DNA from: Theocolax elegans
Lineage: Eukaryota; Arthropoda; Insecta; Hymenoptera; Cerocephalidae
NCBI GenBank assembly: GCA_026168455.1
Contig: CM047425.1
Span: 93,995,580-94,059,579 of the forward strand
DNA: 64,000 nucleotides
Direction: 5' to 3'
The notes beneath the pieces are model-generated. The model saw nothing but the letters and a program-made list of their open reading frames with translations, had not been told where the DNA came from and did not search any database. Shown here piece after piece: positions 13,590 through 26,329 of the stretch (position 1 is the stretch's first letter; each line of letters begins with the position of its first letter). A program made the position numbers and the translations under genes.

Positions 13590-16090
13590 TGATCGCATAC
13601 GTGTCAGTGTTTGTTGCTTCGATTCCATTGTATCGCAGAAACTAGCTATTTCTGAACTTTGGTCTTTTGCGACAGTTTGATCTCTATTACTTGAAAGTAT
13701 CAGTGATATTTGAGTGGTATATACTGCACGTTATACAATCACAACATGGTTGAGTAGCGTCGCATAGAAATGAAGTAAAATCTACATATGTTATTTAAAA
13801 CGTAGGGTAATTTATTTGCATACAATGGAGTTAATTAAATAGATAGGTAAAGTATCGTGAAAACAACCAATAAATTTTAATTAAATATCATGCAAAATTA
13901 TACACGTATAAGTGATAAGAAGATAAATGCAAACAAAGTATAGAACGAGGAGATAATGAAAAGCACTGCAGACATCGTAAATAAAGCATACACAGAAACA
14001 GTAATGTATGAGCGTAATCGTCCTGGGTAATAAGAGAAAGCGCGATAAACCATGCACCAACACAGAGATGTATATAATATATATGGAAAAGACAAACTGG
14101 CGAAAGAGCCGCATCCTCTGAGTATGCGGCAGTCCCTGCATCACACGTAAGGTGCGATAGCCCCGCCGGTTAATGAGGATCTCTTTCACTCTTGCGATCG
14201 TGCGATTCGATGCCGGCGACCTCCGCCGTGTAATTTCAAAGAGCCACGTATCTCGGCCCATTAATTTCTCTTTGCGCGCGCGACCGGCTAACATCTCTTG
14301 GCATCATCGATGCAACCCCCCTTTTCTCGGCCTATTTTTATGCATTATATGCGGCTGCCTCGCAGCACTGGTGCGCCCGCGCTTCTTTTTCGCATTATCA
14401 CGGTTCCGTCTGGCAATCATCGTCCGACCGTAATCGACACACGAGACTTCCACAGATTTTATTTCTCCTCTTATTTTCCTCTTTTTTCTTTTTTCTCTTC
14501 TTTTTTTTTATTTTTTCATGGAGCGCAAAGGGATCGATCGGTGTGACCGGGTTCCACATTTCAATCAGCTTGGCTTCACGGTGCGACCGATACACGCGGT
14601 AATAATACGGCACGCTGCAAATAGAATATGTGCTATTTCATACGCGGCTTACATTATTTTGGTATACAATTGCGTCTCTATAAGAAAGCGTGAGTAATAT
14701 CAAATTTGTTAGTATGTCTGATCGTTTTGTTACTAAAATACGATTATTTTCTAGAAAAGAGAATTTGAAAATATATGGCATAAATGTAGAAAAGTCGGTA
14801 TTACCTGTGATGTAAACTTTGAAGATTTTTTTTTTCACATATTAGATAATAACTTTTACAGTTTATGTAAAATTGTCAATGATTTTATCAAGACTGCAAT
14901 ATTCTCCGTGGTTTATGTTGAAAAACTGTGATGATATTTATGTCCCCATATCTATGTGAATAAATATTAAAGCTAGATAAGTGAGAAATTTTATTTGTAA
15001 TTAATTATTATTAAATGCAATCTCCTTTAATGCTATGATATATTTGAATATAAGTACTTTCAGTAGCTACTAATAACAATAAATCAATCAAAGATTGCTC
15101 AAACAAAGCATACGCCAATTATTAAATTATTTATCAACAAAGCGAATATTTTTAGAATCTTAATATAACAGTTCGATTTAATTTATGTTAAAAAGAACAA
15201 GGTAAAATTGTTATAATGACACAGTACATTATAGAATAAAACTTCTTTGAATCCTACCTTTTAATATCAATCAAAGAAACGGCATTAAAGGCAACTTACA
15301 TAATAACTATAAAATAGAAAAAAAATGTTTCTACTTCTTCGCGATATTTATTTTCTTTTGGTAAACGCTGATTTACAATGCATAACTTAATTAATTAAAA
15401 TAATTAAATTTCAACGTGATTAATAAAATTCATACGAATGTTTAATATAATAACCAGTTACGAAAATTGATGTTCCAATTATCCATCCACACATTTGCGA
15501 TATTAAATAAGAACATTGTACTTTATTACATTTCATCACATATCTTTAAGTTTTCACAACGCACGCGCCTCCATAATAAGTATTCCTCGCAGCGAATTCC
15601 CCCCTCATCGAAGTATTCGAGCGTTGAGTCGAAAGAGAAAAAAAATCATCGCGAATACATATACTCGAAGTCGTTTGGTATATATACGGGATAGCGTGCA
15701 TGCGGCACTCATACATACACGAAGCATCCACGCCTCGCGCTATCGCCCTGGTGTAACTCAGTAGCCAATTACTCGGGCGACAGGGCGCTACAAGCCCAAG
15801 AGCAAAGTATTATCCGTCACCTCCAAGATTTCTATCTTCGTGTGTATGTATATGTATGTGTATATATATATAACAAACCCTGTAGGCAGCAGTGACGTAC
15901 TCGTCCTTTTTCAAACGTGAAACTGGCTTAATCAGCTTAAAGCTTGCGATGATTTCTCTCCTTAAGGACTGTGCATCGTGAAATTTACTTTTTTTTCGAG
16001 TTTGTGCTTTAGATTATACCTGCGCTTTATTAGATCGAATAAATTGATGCTCGAGGAGGTGCTGAATGACCGTGATGTGTAATAATTGTA
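13590..16090. other. Non-coding: islands at 13900-14640 and 15540-16090 with AT-rich spacer
   Basis: The first island has open frames of up to 137 codons on the minus strand. They run through a long pyrimidine tract (about 14460-14520) and compete with frames on the other strand, so none is called. The second has TA/TG microsatellite DNA at about 15840-15872. The spacer between them shows nothing but AT-rich sequence. Confidence 0.5.
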
Positions 16091-16991
16091 TATATAAGAA
16101 CACGTTCGATAGAAACCTTCGGGTAACTGGTATAATTTTTAAACGAGTAGTATGTACGTATAGCATACATTACGTTTACGATGATGCATCAGATATGGAT
16201 GGAACTTTTTTTTAAAGTGTAAATTGACGATATACATAAATGATATGCAAAAGTAAAATAATGCCATAAATATATAGAGAGATTATTAATACGATAGGGA
16301 AAAATTACGTCCCGATAATTTACGGATATAAATAAGATTCGTTAGCTGAGAAACAAGATTCCAGCTAATTACTGCCACGGTAAATATTGCAATAAAACTT
16401 TCAATGAAAGATAAATTATTGTACCAGAACGTTACACTTATACACGCTGACTCAATAATAAAATGTTTTTACACAAAGTTTCTGGTTAACTGCGTTGATG
16501 TTTATTACATCGACTTCATAAATTTATATATATTTCGACTTTCGAAAAGTTTCTCATTATATCGGTTTAAAATGCATATTTAATATATATGAAACTGAAT
16601 TGCACCTTGATTCTTTTTCAGTTATAATTGAGTTAATAAAACACACTCGTAATTTTTGAATTCTTATGTTTCGAAATTAAAATGTATACATAGGAAACCT
16701 ATATATAAAATGCGCAAAAGGAATTTTAAGCTTCGGAAATGTGTACGCACACTATAAAACCTCGAGTAGAATTGCTAACATCTTTTAAAAGTTTTTTAAT
16801 TACGCGAACAGCTTCCACGAATTGTACAAAATATCGTGTTTAGTAAAAACTACCCATACCATGTATATGTAAACAGAATAAATAACAGCCGCGCGGCTCT
16901 CCTGAAAAGAACAAACGAGATATCCCGCGAGCAATGGAACCAACTCATAAATGCGAACAAGTCTAACTATAAAGTATCGGGTACAGTTTGC

Positions 16992-17011
16992 AGAGAGAGA
17001 GAGAGAGAGAG
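16992..17011. repeat. (GA)n microsatellite
   Basis: About ten GA units inside a CpG-rich island. The repeat contributes the Arg-Glu run of the overlapping open frame, which argues against that frame being a gene. Confidence 0.9.
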
Positions 17012-18374
17012 GGAGAAGAGAAAATTGTATAGAGCAACGTCGTCGAACGGGATATCGAGCGACAAGCTGTCACATCCGTCAGACAGAGAGAACGCATTAA
17101 TCTCTCGCGATATGCCCGTGCGAGCGCGATTATACGTCATGATAATGCAAGATGAATCAAGAGTCGGTTTCACGATCGTTCCTCATTCTCGGCGCAGTCG
17201 CGCGAGCAAGCGCAACTCTATACGTTGAGTTACAAGACAACGCGCGCCCGCGCAACTATAAAGTGCTCCCCGAGGGCTATTCCCTGAGCCTCGCGAGATG
17301 AGTCTACGTCTAATAGGGGACGTGTTCTTATTAATCTCCTCCTAACTCCTGCAGGGTATTAGTGAATTTATTAAGATGCGCTTTCTCTTGAACCAGTTTA
17401 ATTTGTCGTAAAAACAATTATTCTTTAAGCCTTTTTTTCTTTTTTTTATTATGTATCGTTCTGTTCTACTGGAATTAATATTCATGCGCATATTGTTTGG
17501 AATATCGCTGTTTAATTTGTAATATGTTATGTTTATATCAGCAATCGTTTCCCAAATATTTGTACTAAATTTTTTACATATTTGCACTTCTCTCAGTATT
17601 CGCACACCGATCGACTGTAAATAACATAAAATTTCTTGCGTTTAATCCTAGATTATTACATTATAAACATAAATATACAATGTATAATTCTACATTTTAT
17701 TTTTTTCAGGTCGTTAAATACTACGAGCAGATTATATTGGATTAAATAGAACTAAAAAAATTGTAATTCTCGAATTTATTACTAAAGTCGAAACAACTAT
17801 TAAACTTATAATCATTATAGGCAAAATATATTCCTAACTAAAATATTTGTAAACCAATAAAATATACCTACTTTACATATTCTACAATTTTACGATATTC
17901 GAATTAATAAAACTAATTATTCAACTATATATATACAAGTATAGGTAATTTTCAAAATGTGTATACAATTCTTCCAATACGTTTTGACAATCTTGTTGGC
18001 TTTGTAATTTATAGTGAACGATCTATTTCGTAAATAAGTATCAAAAAATGCTTAAAAATTATATGCAATATGACAAACACTTTATAAAGTTTTACATAGC
18101 ATTTTATGAAATAAAAAAATTATTGTTCGCGGAATTCCATCAATGTCATCAATGATTTCCAAAAACCAATTAAGACAAATTCATATATAGATAAGTTCTA
18201 ATCCAGTAAAATAAAAAAATGTGTAACCACAATAAATTTCTCGTTAATTTTAAAGTTGAACGCTCAGGTAGCTAAACCTATATTCCAGTAGTATATACGT
18301 CCCGAGGAAAAGCCAAAGCCCTCGCGTAGTTTCGGGACTCGTAAAACCTGGAGCGCGTGATAGCCGACGCAGGC

Positions 18375-18394
18375 ATAAATAAATAAATAAATAA
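18375..18394. repeat. (AAAT)5 microsatellite
   Basis: Five tetranucleotide units in a CpG-rich island. Confidence 0.85.
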
Positions 18395-19911
18395 ACATCT
18401 CCCACCCGTTCGTACTATCTGCCGGTCTCTTCCTATAGCGGCGAATTATACTCTGCAGCCGCACCATAATTCACTCTCCGGCCGCACCGAGAGAGAGAGA
18501 AGTTTATGCCCGCCGCTCGCCGCTTGCGTAATCCCGCGCGCCACCCGGCTAACGGCCTACCTGGGCTAATGAGTAGGTGTTTGTCGGACATCCTGACACA
18601 TTTTACGACTCGGCAGATTACCTCCTCCGTTCCTTCGGTTGAACCTCGCGGTGCTCCTTCGGATTTGCACTTCGACTAACCATAATCTCTCGCCTTTACG
18701 TTTTTTTTTTTTAATTTTTTTTTGTTATCTTTTTTTCTGTAAGTTCGAATATACAAACTCCAATTTTACACCGTGATAAGTTGTTCGGACAGCTGCGATA
18801 TGCTGATCTGTCTATCTATATTTTCTATTATAATGCCGATGGAATTGTTTGCCTTCGTGCCTCTTTTTTAAGGTCTTGGGTTGGATTTATAACGAGATTC
18901 ACATTCCGAAAACTCGTTTTTGACTTTGGGAAATGCAGGATCGACTATGGTTTGTGAAGGCATGTATGTATATACATATATATATATATATAAAACTATA
19001 TATTGACTTGTCGTTCTCACCTATTTCACGGGGAATCCACGGTAGCCTTCGACGGTAATCCCTTTTATATACCTTGAAAATTGACTTCTACATATTTGTT
19101 AGGGCTAATGTTAGTTTATTTCTGTATTTCCTTATTGATTCCGTACAAATTTATGCTTCAAATCTCCGTGATAAATTTGTAGATTTAAGTCAGAATGGTA
19201 GTTATATCTCTACAACGTTGTCTTTTCAAGTTTTTATCTGTAAAATATACTTATGTCATTTAATAATTTATTCGATACTAGCCTTTACCTTCTTGACACG
19301 ATATTTATTACAACATCGTTATTTAAAATAATGTATCAAATAAATATATATTATCTTATTCACAAGTAACTTTATTGAAAAATAGTTATTTATTACCGTC
19401 ACTTAAAGAAATAACATACACCTTTCATTATATTGAAGTAAATTTTTACTAGCAAAATTTGTACAAATAAATAATATTCTATATCTCAATTTATATTTAC
19501 ATAGATTTATATTTAATAACTTTTTACATAAAAAAATGCCAATCTTATATAGTAAATAGCATTTTTGGCTAGTGTGCAAAATATATTTCAACTGTCACTA
19601 TCACATAATACTGACAGTTCTATAATTCTCTAATGAAAATGTTTAAATTTTAATTTATTAAAATATAGTAATACTAACTTTAAACATTCTGAAAAATTTG
19701 CTGAAAATTATACTTATAGTAGTATATTGCAAGTAGAAAATAAATCATTTTTGCATCAAAATGGAACGTTTGAACTTAAATTGATAACCAATCACCTACA
19801 ACGCTGAATTAGCGCACTAGCAAGTAATACATGCTACCAGTGTACACTCACTGATATACTCAAAAAATCATATTTTATAGAAACGAAATATTTTTTTACT
19901 TACAAAAAAAG

Positions 19912-20034
19912 GGCATGACCTTTGGAAAGTAATTTATTTGAAACAGTGGATTATGATTCTTTATCCCCAATAAAAAATCTCATATCTTATGATTTGTCCC
20001 ATGATTCTAAGGATAAATATACTTGACATTTTTT
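19912..20034 (+). pseudogene. Decayed coding fragment, copy A (unknown product)
   Basis: A + strand frame after a frameshift reads SNLFETVDYDSL and then stays open to a stop near 20034. The inverted copy at 21905-21980 encodes the closely similar TNLFESVEYDSL on the minus strand. The differences are conservative (Thr/Ser, Asp/Glu), which suggests the ancestral sequence was protein-coding, probably in a mobile element. Copy A has a frameshift near 19931-19935. I do not recognise the family. Confidence 0.35.
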
Positions 20035-20519
20035 TAAATCTAGAGAAAAAAGGTTTTACGATAATTAAAATCACTCAAATTCTTATACATTAATTATTTG
20101 TATAAACATTAACGTATTTATAAGTATTTTTCAATTAAACATAACTTTTGAACAGTTACAACTACTGAACTACACCAAAGTATAAACAATGGCGTTAATA
20201 CAACCTTCCTTTTTGTTTATAGATAATAGCTGTAGATTAAATATGATTTAAGTTACTTGGATTGGTGTAAAATCTTTTTCCTTTAGATCTTTTACAAATG
20301 TCAAATACCGTAAAGTACCCAATTCTTGATAATGAACTAATTTCTGATCACACTGAGAGAAAAAAAGGTTAATTTTACTATAAAATTACCAGAAAATATA
20401 GTGCAATAACTATACTGCAATAATTTATGGTAAAATTATTTATGATAATAGCATGTATCATTTACAAAAACAAATTGTAACTTAACTATATATTTAAAAA
20501 TATTTATTTATTAAAATTT

Positions 20520-20709
20520 ACTATATTATATTTTTATTAAATAATATTAAAAGGTACGTTAGAAATTAATAGAAAAATAGTACTATAAATAGATCATAGT
20601 GTTTAGATTTACTATAATTTATAAGTTAGAATTTAAGATACGGTTGCATGAAATAAACAGATAGTTAAAATTTTATTTTTCATACTTTATTTTATTATAA
20701 AACAAGTTT
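20520..20709 (+). repeat. Direct repeat, copy 1
   Basis: About 190 bp, nearly identical to 21412-21600. Shared segments include the one starting ACGTTAGAAATTAATAG and the one containing GATACGGTTGCATGAAAT. The two copies flank the central foldback. Confidence 0.85.
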
Positions 20710-20919
20710 ATAAATAAAAATTATCATAATGTTGTTAAACGTTTATTATGTTATCTTTATTTTATAACTACTTTAAATGAATGAACTTACTTAGTAATAG
20801 TAGACCCTTTACACTTTTTTACATTTTGGTCTACGAACACTGCACTGATGAACTTGTTTTGAAATACGTATAAAGGAATTCAGTTATTGTACACATAAAA
20901 AAAGTATCTTATTCGGAAT

Positions 20920-21320
20920 TTTATTCCAAAAAATCATGTTTTTTAACCCAATCCATTAATAATAAAATGCATAAAAATAATATCTAATTACTTTTTATAG
21001 TAAAAAAATGTGTTTCCGGTTATTTTTAGCAAAAAAAAATTTTATTCCACAATTTGTTTCACGATTACACAACCTAAATCCAACTTGCTTTTGTAGAGCC
21101 CAATAACCCAACCATCCATAAACCTCTTTATCGAGCTAAACTTGCTTTTGGGTTACACTTTATTAAAAAATTGTCCGTTATTATCATAGAATTTTGTTGT
21201 TAAAAGACGGTCGGAAACCCGTTTCTTTCCTAAAGAAGTAATTAGAAAGTTATTTGATGTATTTTTTAATCGATTGAGTTAAAAAAACATGATTTCTGCG
21301 GGGCAAAAATCCAAAAAAAT
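20920..21320. repeat. Foldback (inverted repeat, arms about 140 bp)
   Basis: The left arm (about 20925-21060) contains AAATCATGTTTTTTAACCCAATC. The right arm (about 21180-21315) contains the complement of a close variant, including GAGTTAAAAAAACATGATTT. Further in, TGTTTCCGG near 21010 pairs with a diverged partner near 21205. The spacer is about 120 bp. Confidence 0.65.
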
Positions 21321-21411
21321 ATCATAGGGGAAAATATTTGTGGAAATATAGTATCTATATTTATCATTAAATTCGGCAATACTCTTTCAATGTATATAGT
21401 TTATTGTACTA

Positions 21412-21600
21412 CTATACTATATTTTTATTAAATAATACTAAAAGTTACGTTAGAAATTAATAGAAAAATAGTACTAATACATCATAACGTTTAGATTTAC
21501 TATAATTTATAATAAGTTAGACCTTAAGATACGGTTGCATGAAATAAACAGATAGTTAAAATTTTATTTTTCATACTTTATTTTGTTATAAAACAAGTTA
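21412..21600 (+). repeat. Direct repeat, copy 2
   Basis: Same orientation as 20520-20709, offset by about 890 bp, with only scattered substitutions and small indels. The pair could be a segmental tandem duplication, two copies of one short element, or very short terminal repeats of an unknown element. Confidence 0.85.
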
Positions 21601-21857
21601 TATCTAAGATTTGCATAAATCTAGAAGTCGCTACGAACAATTTAAAGGTTAAACAATCAATAATTGGTTGGTAGACTTAACTAGGAAGTAGTACCGAAAA
21701 TATAGTGACCAGAAAATGATACTTCCCGCTTTTTTTTCTTAAATTGTTGCTTACTTTAGCAGTTATTTTATTTTTCTGAGATAGCTAAAAGGAATTTTAA
21801 TACTTATACTTTCTATATGCGTCAAAATATAGACAATTATTAGCCTTTTTAACATAA

Positions 21858-21990
21858 AATTATTATATGCACGAACTGATTTACTTTAACTGAACAACAA
21901 TACCTGACGGGTTTTATCATTTGGGCCAAAGAATCATATTCCACAGATTCAAATAAATTCGTTTCCTTAAGGTCATGTTCTGTTCTTATT
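21858..21990 (-). pseudogene. Decayed coding fragment, copy B (unknown product)
   Basis: On the minus strand this stretch keeps an open frame of roughly 45 codons including EHDLKETNLFESVEYDSL. It matches copy A at about three-quarters of nucleotides over 75 bp. There is no start context or complete domain. It is best read as a relic, most likely from a mobile element; the family is unknown. Confidence 0.35.
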
Positions 21991-23350
21991 GGATAAATTT
22001 AAACAGGAAAATGTATTTCAGTAATTAAAGTTTTATTTGTAATTAAAAGTATTTTCTTATAAAGATACAGGATATTTCATTTTTAGTTTCATTTTTAATA
22101 AAACCCACTAAAATGTTATTTCATACAATCTATTGAAATAGTCAACTATTATTTAAATATAAATTATTAATTAAAATGCCTTGTTTAATTAATTTAAGAA
22201 TATTAATAGAAAACTTGATTAAGATTATGATTACGTTTTCAATTATTCAATGGAATGAAGATAAAAAACATCACGCAATAAATTTGTGGTTAATTTAATT
22301 ATAACAATAACTCATAATCAAAATAATCAAAAGCAACATTTTCACAACAAAAAGAATTATTTGATTTGACCGCGTAATGTCATGTACAGAAAAAACACTA
22401 ATCCCCAAAGCATCCTGCGAATATATCGAGTAAGCACTCAAGACAAAACCCGGACAGGGTTCTCTCACAAAAAGTTGCAGTAGGTACACCTAGATGGGCT
22501 CTCTTTCTCTTTCTCTGTTGGTGATTTATCGCGATCCACGTATACGATTTCATCCGCGCTCTCGGAGTATCGAATCCGAGAGAGGTGTATCGGTCGCTCA
22601 TTACTCTTTCGCGCGGGCGCCTCCGATCGGGGCCGTCGATTGCTCCGTCGCGCGGATTAAAAATTACGATCGACACTGATTTAGCATCGGCGTCGGACTA
22701 GTTCTGGCCCACCTCCCCTCGACCTCGAGGGAATGCATATATATACACGTATGTATGTACACACGCACACACCACCGCACATGTATGCGTGTACGTATAT
22801 AGTCATGTATACACCTATATGCGTGCTCGGCGAACTGGCGAAAATCGATTGGTGTCTGTCCGTCGAGCTGTCGACACCCGGGAAACCCATGTATTTTTAT
22901 TGCCGGCGCTATACCTCTCCGTTCTGCCCTAGCCAATCTTTTCTTCGTCCCGACTAGTTCAGCTCTTTATATATGCGCGTGGACAAGGTTATATATAAAA
23001 TATCTTGGTTTCATTTATAGGTCACATTTTGTTACCTCGTGGTACATAAAAAACCAGTTATCGTTTCCGAATTATTCACAAAAACATGTGTAACGGTGCT
23101 TCTTATTTCGTAAAATTAACGATACTTTAGTTCAAAAATTCTTCTCTTCGTATAACAAATTCATTTACATACATTTATTCGTTTTCGCAAAAAATGAACT
23201 TTAAAATAAAATTAAAGTATACTTATCGAACGTATAATTACAAAAATGAAGAAACCATGTAAACTTCAGCATGTGTAAATTAAGAGTCATATATAAGTTT
23301 AAACAAGTTTCTCTGTTTGCAAAAAAATGGAATATTTAAAAATAATTGAT

Positions 23351-23425
23351 AATAGTAATAATTTACATTTGCATTATTAAAAAGAAATAGTACTGTTATT
23401 GATGCAAATTAATAATTGCTATTTC
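23351..23425. repeat. Short AT-rich hairpin
   Basis: Arms 23351-23378 and 23397-23425 are complementary over about 28 bp with few mismatches (for example ATTTGCAT against ATGCAAAT) around an 18-nt loop. It could be a tiny inverted-repeat remnant or a stem-loop RNA. AT-rich DNA throws up such structures by chance, so support is limited. Confidence 0.35.
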
Positions 23426-25787
23426 TACCGTAGTAGAAATTTAACATTTGAAGGTTAAATAAAACTCTAATTTTGCCATTAATTTTTTTCGGTATTTTAT
23501 GACACTTGGCCAATTTTTAGCTTAAAAAACGTTACATTAATGATCAGATTTCTCTAGGGTAAGTTAGCAATGAAATTGTCGATCAAACTAATTTGCTTAT
23601 AAGTAAAATTTGATATGAAATACTTTGCACTGCCGTGACCTCTTCTTTGATTAAACAAGGGTGAGGCCGAAAAATAAGTCTGGTTGGTTCTTTTTGTATT
23701 TAATTGTTTCGTTCTCTACAACAAAATTATAAAGAACATTTATAAATAAATATATATGTTATTGATACATAATAATATTCGGGTCATTATACTAAATGGT
23801 TTAAAATCTTAAATCCTAATAAATAAAAAACTACTATAAATTACGTAACTATATACATATAATATCAGTTGACGTTTTCTAATAAATAATTTACTATAAT
23901 GAAAAGTTAGTAACAGCAGAAATAAAATTCTAATTAATATTAATTTAAAACGTTGTAAAACACAATTCCTTTTAATTTTCAAAAAATCAGATTAACGATT
24001 GTAAGGTTATCTGTACTCAGGGATGTTGTACTGCACTTTGTTATACTAGACGATTCATCTTTTGATCATTCGAAACGCAGCATACCTCGCAGGTAGCACT
24101 TGTCATCGTTTTCTTTTCAATTCAAATTATTTTATTTCTGAAAATGTACTATTCGTTATGTGCTAATACGTCTCGTTTCTTTTTTCGTTGTTTCTGCTCA
24201 TCACTCATAGACGGTGTTTATCACGTTATATAATAATAAAAAATAAATAATACTTTAAAAAAACCATTCGAAATGGGTAGATAATTAATGTTCTTGCCAT
24301 AAAAATTAGGAAATGTTATTTTTTATATTATTTAAAAAACACATCAAAATGTACAGTAACCAGTGTTACTACTTACATGATTTAACCAACAGGACATTGA
24401 AATATAATTCTAATTTAACGTCCCAATTATCAAGCACAAGTAGAAAGAATAAATAAGTAGCATAACTGTAAAGTAATAATAGTTTATAATTACAATATTG
24501 ATTAATGGAATTTTTTGTATCGAGTAGAATGTTTATTAAAACAAATTTCTATATTTAATGTAAAAAGTAAAGGTTCCTAAAATCCATGAAAAAAAATAAG
24601 AATTTTATTTATGTCTAGTTTTTTTTATTATAGAAGTTTACGACACTTGCGACTTTTACGACCTGCTTGTTTTTAAATAGAACTTCACGCATTAAACGTA
24701 AATCAGTAATTAATTTGCATTATGCAACAGCTTCGTGTTTTGATCACGATGAAATAAAAAGATTTTATGACATTTACTAGTTTTATCATGAGAAGGTCAT
24801 TTATCACAGGTTTTATTAGCCATTTACTATCTACGTTTATTTAAGAGACGTTAAAGCGCATTAACATTTACTTACTTGTGCGATTTCTCAAAGTTATTTC
24901 TCTACAAATAATTATGCAGATATAATATTTAAAATTCAAGTTAAAGAGAAAATATTTATAAATCAAAAAGACACATACAAAATTTCAATTTTTTTCTATC
25001 ATAAGTAGGTTGAATATGAAAATTTTATGCCTTTGTAATAAAAGTTATAATTTTAAACAAGATTTGATATAAATAATTGTTATTGAATACATTTTTTTTA
25101 TTTATTTGTCGGTATATATTGTGTAGCGAAAATGGTCGATGAACATTTTTAGCTCTGCCACAACAAGATTGATCATTCAGTTAGATGCAATAAACATATT
25201 AAGTTCGAATTAAGTATTTGATACAATCATCAATCAAAGATTGTTTAGGAATAGAGGACATTTTTTATAGACCCTGATCAATCAAAATGTCATTTGTATT
25301 AACTTCATAAATAAGATTTGCTTACATAATTCACAAAGAAATATATTGAATATTTTTTGCCACGTTAAACCGAAGTACTTGATTGTAAGATTAATTAAAT
25401 GTAATAAATTTAAGTGTACCAAATATTTTATTGTTAATACTTTCTGTTTCTATATCAGAAATAAAATATTGCCATAATTTACTACTTTAAATTACACGTT
25501 GTTTAATTAAAGTTCTTATTAATTTGAGCAATGAACTGTGATAAGACGAGCAGGTAATTTTAAGACAGAAAAATGTAAAAATATTGATTATAGAAATAAC
25601 ATTTGAAAATCATAGATATTTAGATAGTAGTATGATAGCGATTATAACATCTATTTATTTTCTATATAAGACATAATTATCACGAAATTATAAATATGAA
25701 GTAATGATCGTTATCGATTGTATAAAAGACTAAAATCTTGTCATTAGTTTGTATTGTATTATCTTACTTTCAAAATAAATTGTAGAA

Positions 25788-25809
25788 ATATATATATATA
25801 TATATATAT
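25788..25809. repeat. (TA)n microsatellite
   Basis: About eleven TA units. Confidence 0.9.
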
Positions 25810-26311
25810 GGATTACTAAATATCTCTCTACACATAGACAGACACTCATGAAGATGATATTAGCAAACGGGTGTTTCGAAAACATTCCTAAACTGTTTCG
25901 ATAATTATAGTATAACCTTTGCGTTACTTTAATAGTTTCGTAAAACAAAGTGCTAAACTGATTTGTATCCTATACGAAGGTAATATGCGAGCACATTCTC
26001 AAAGCAAATATGAATAGTCTCTCTAAAAAGTTCGAAAACCCTCGACTGTTTATACTTATGTATATTTAAAATAATCGTATAACGATCAGTTTGGAGTATA
26101 CTCCCTAAAAATTCGTCGTATTTGACAGAAGTATCAATTTCTGGTAGACCCTATAATACATAACTATAGTCCAAGTAGAAAATGAGGACTACTTAGTCGA
26201 GCGTAACTGCGTACTTTCGCGTTTAGATCCTCGAAGCGATTCCGCGAAGAAAGGAGGATCTGTTGGTTTGGTTCTCGCGTTAACTCGGGATGCGCTATTT
26301 CGGGTTTGAGC

Positions 26312-26329
26312 TCGCGCGCGCGCGCGCGC
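26312..26329. repeat. (CG)9 microsatellite
   Basis: An uninterrupted alternating CG run, a strong Z-DNA former, in an island that also has GCGCGC at about 26404. Pure CG repeats survive only where CpG is not being lost to methylation-driven mutation. Confidence 0.9.

Larger units (their letters stand above)
16090..19905. other. Non-coding: islands at 16740-17340 and 18240-19060 with AT-rich spacers
   Basis: The 130-codon frame at 16836-17228 crosses a GA microsatellite and has no domain I recognise. The second island holds an AAAT tetranucleotide repeat and a poly-T stretch (about 18700-18725). Spacers at 16090-16740, 17340-18240 and 19060-19905 are AT-rich with no paired repeats noticed. 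Confidence 0.5.
19905..21990. mobile_element. Nested repeat block with decayed coding fragments
   Basis: About 2.1 kb bounded by an inverted pair: 19912-19986 on + matches 21905-21980 on -. Inside lie a direct repeat (20520-20709 and 21412-21600) and, between its copies, a foldback (about 20920-21320). The layering implies several insertions into one place. No intact open frame remains. The element class is not recognised. Confidence 0.5.

Noticed and set aside
16836..17228. 130-codon + frame
   Set aside because: It crosses a GA microsatellite; the rest has no recognisable similarity.
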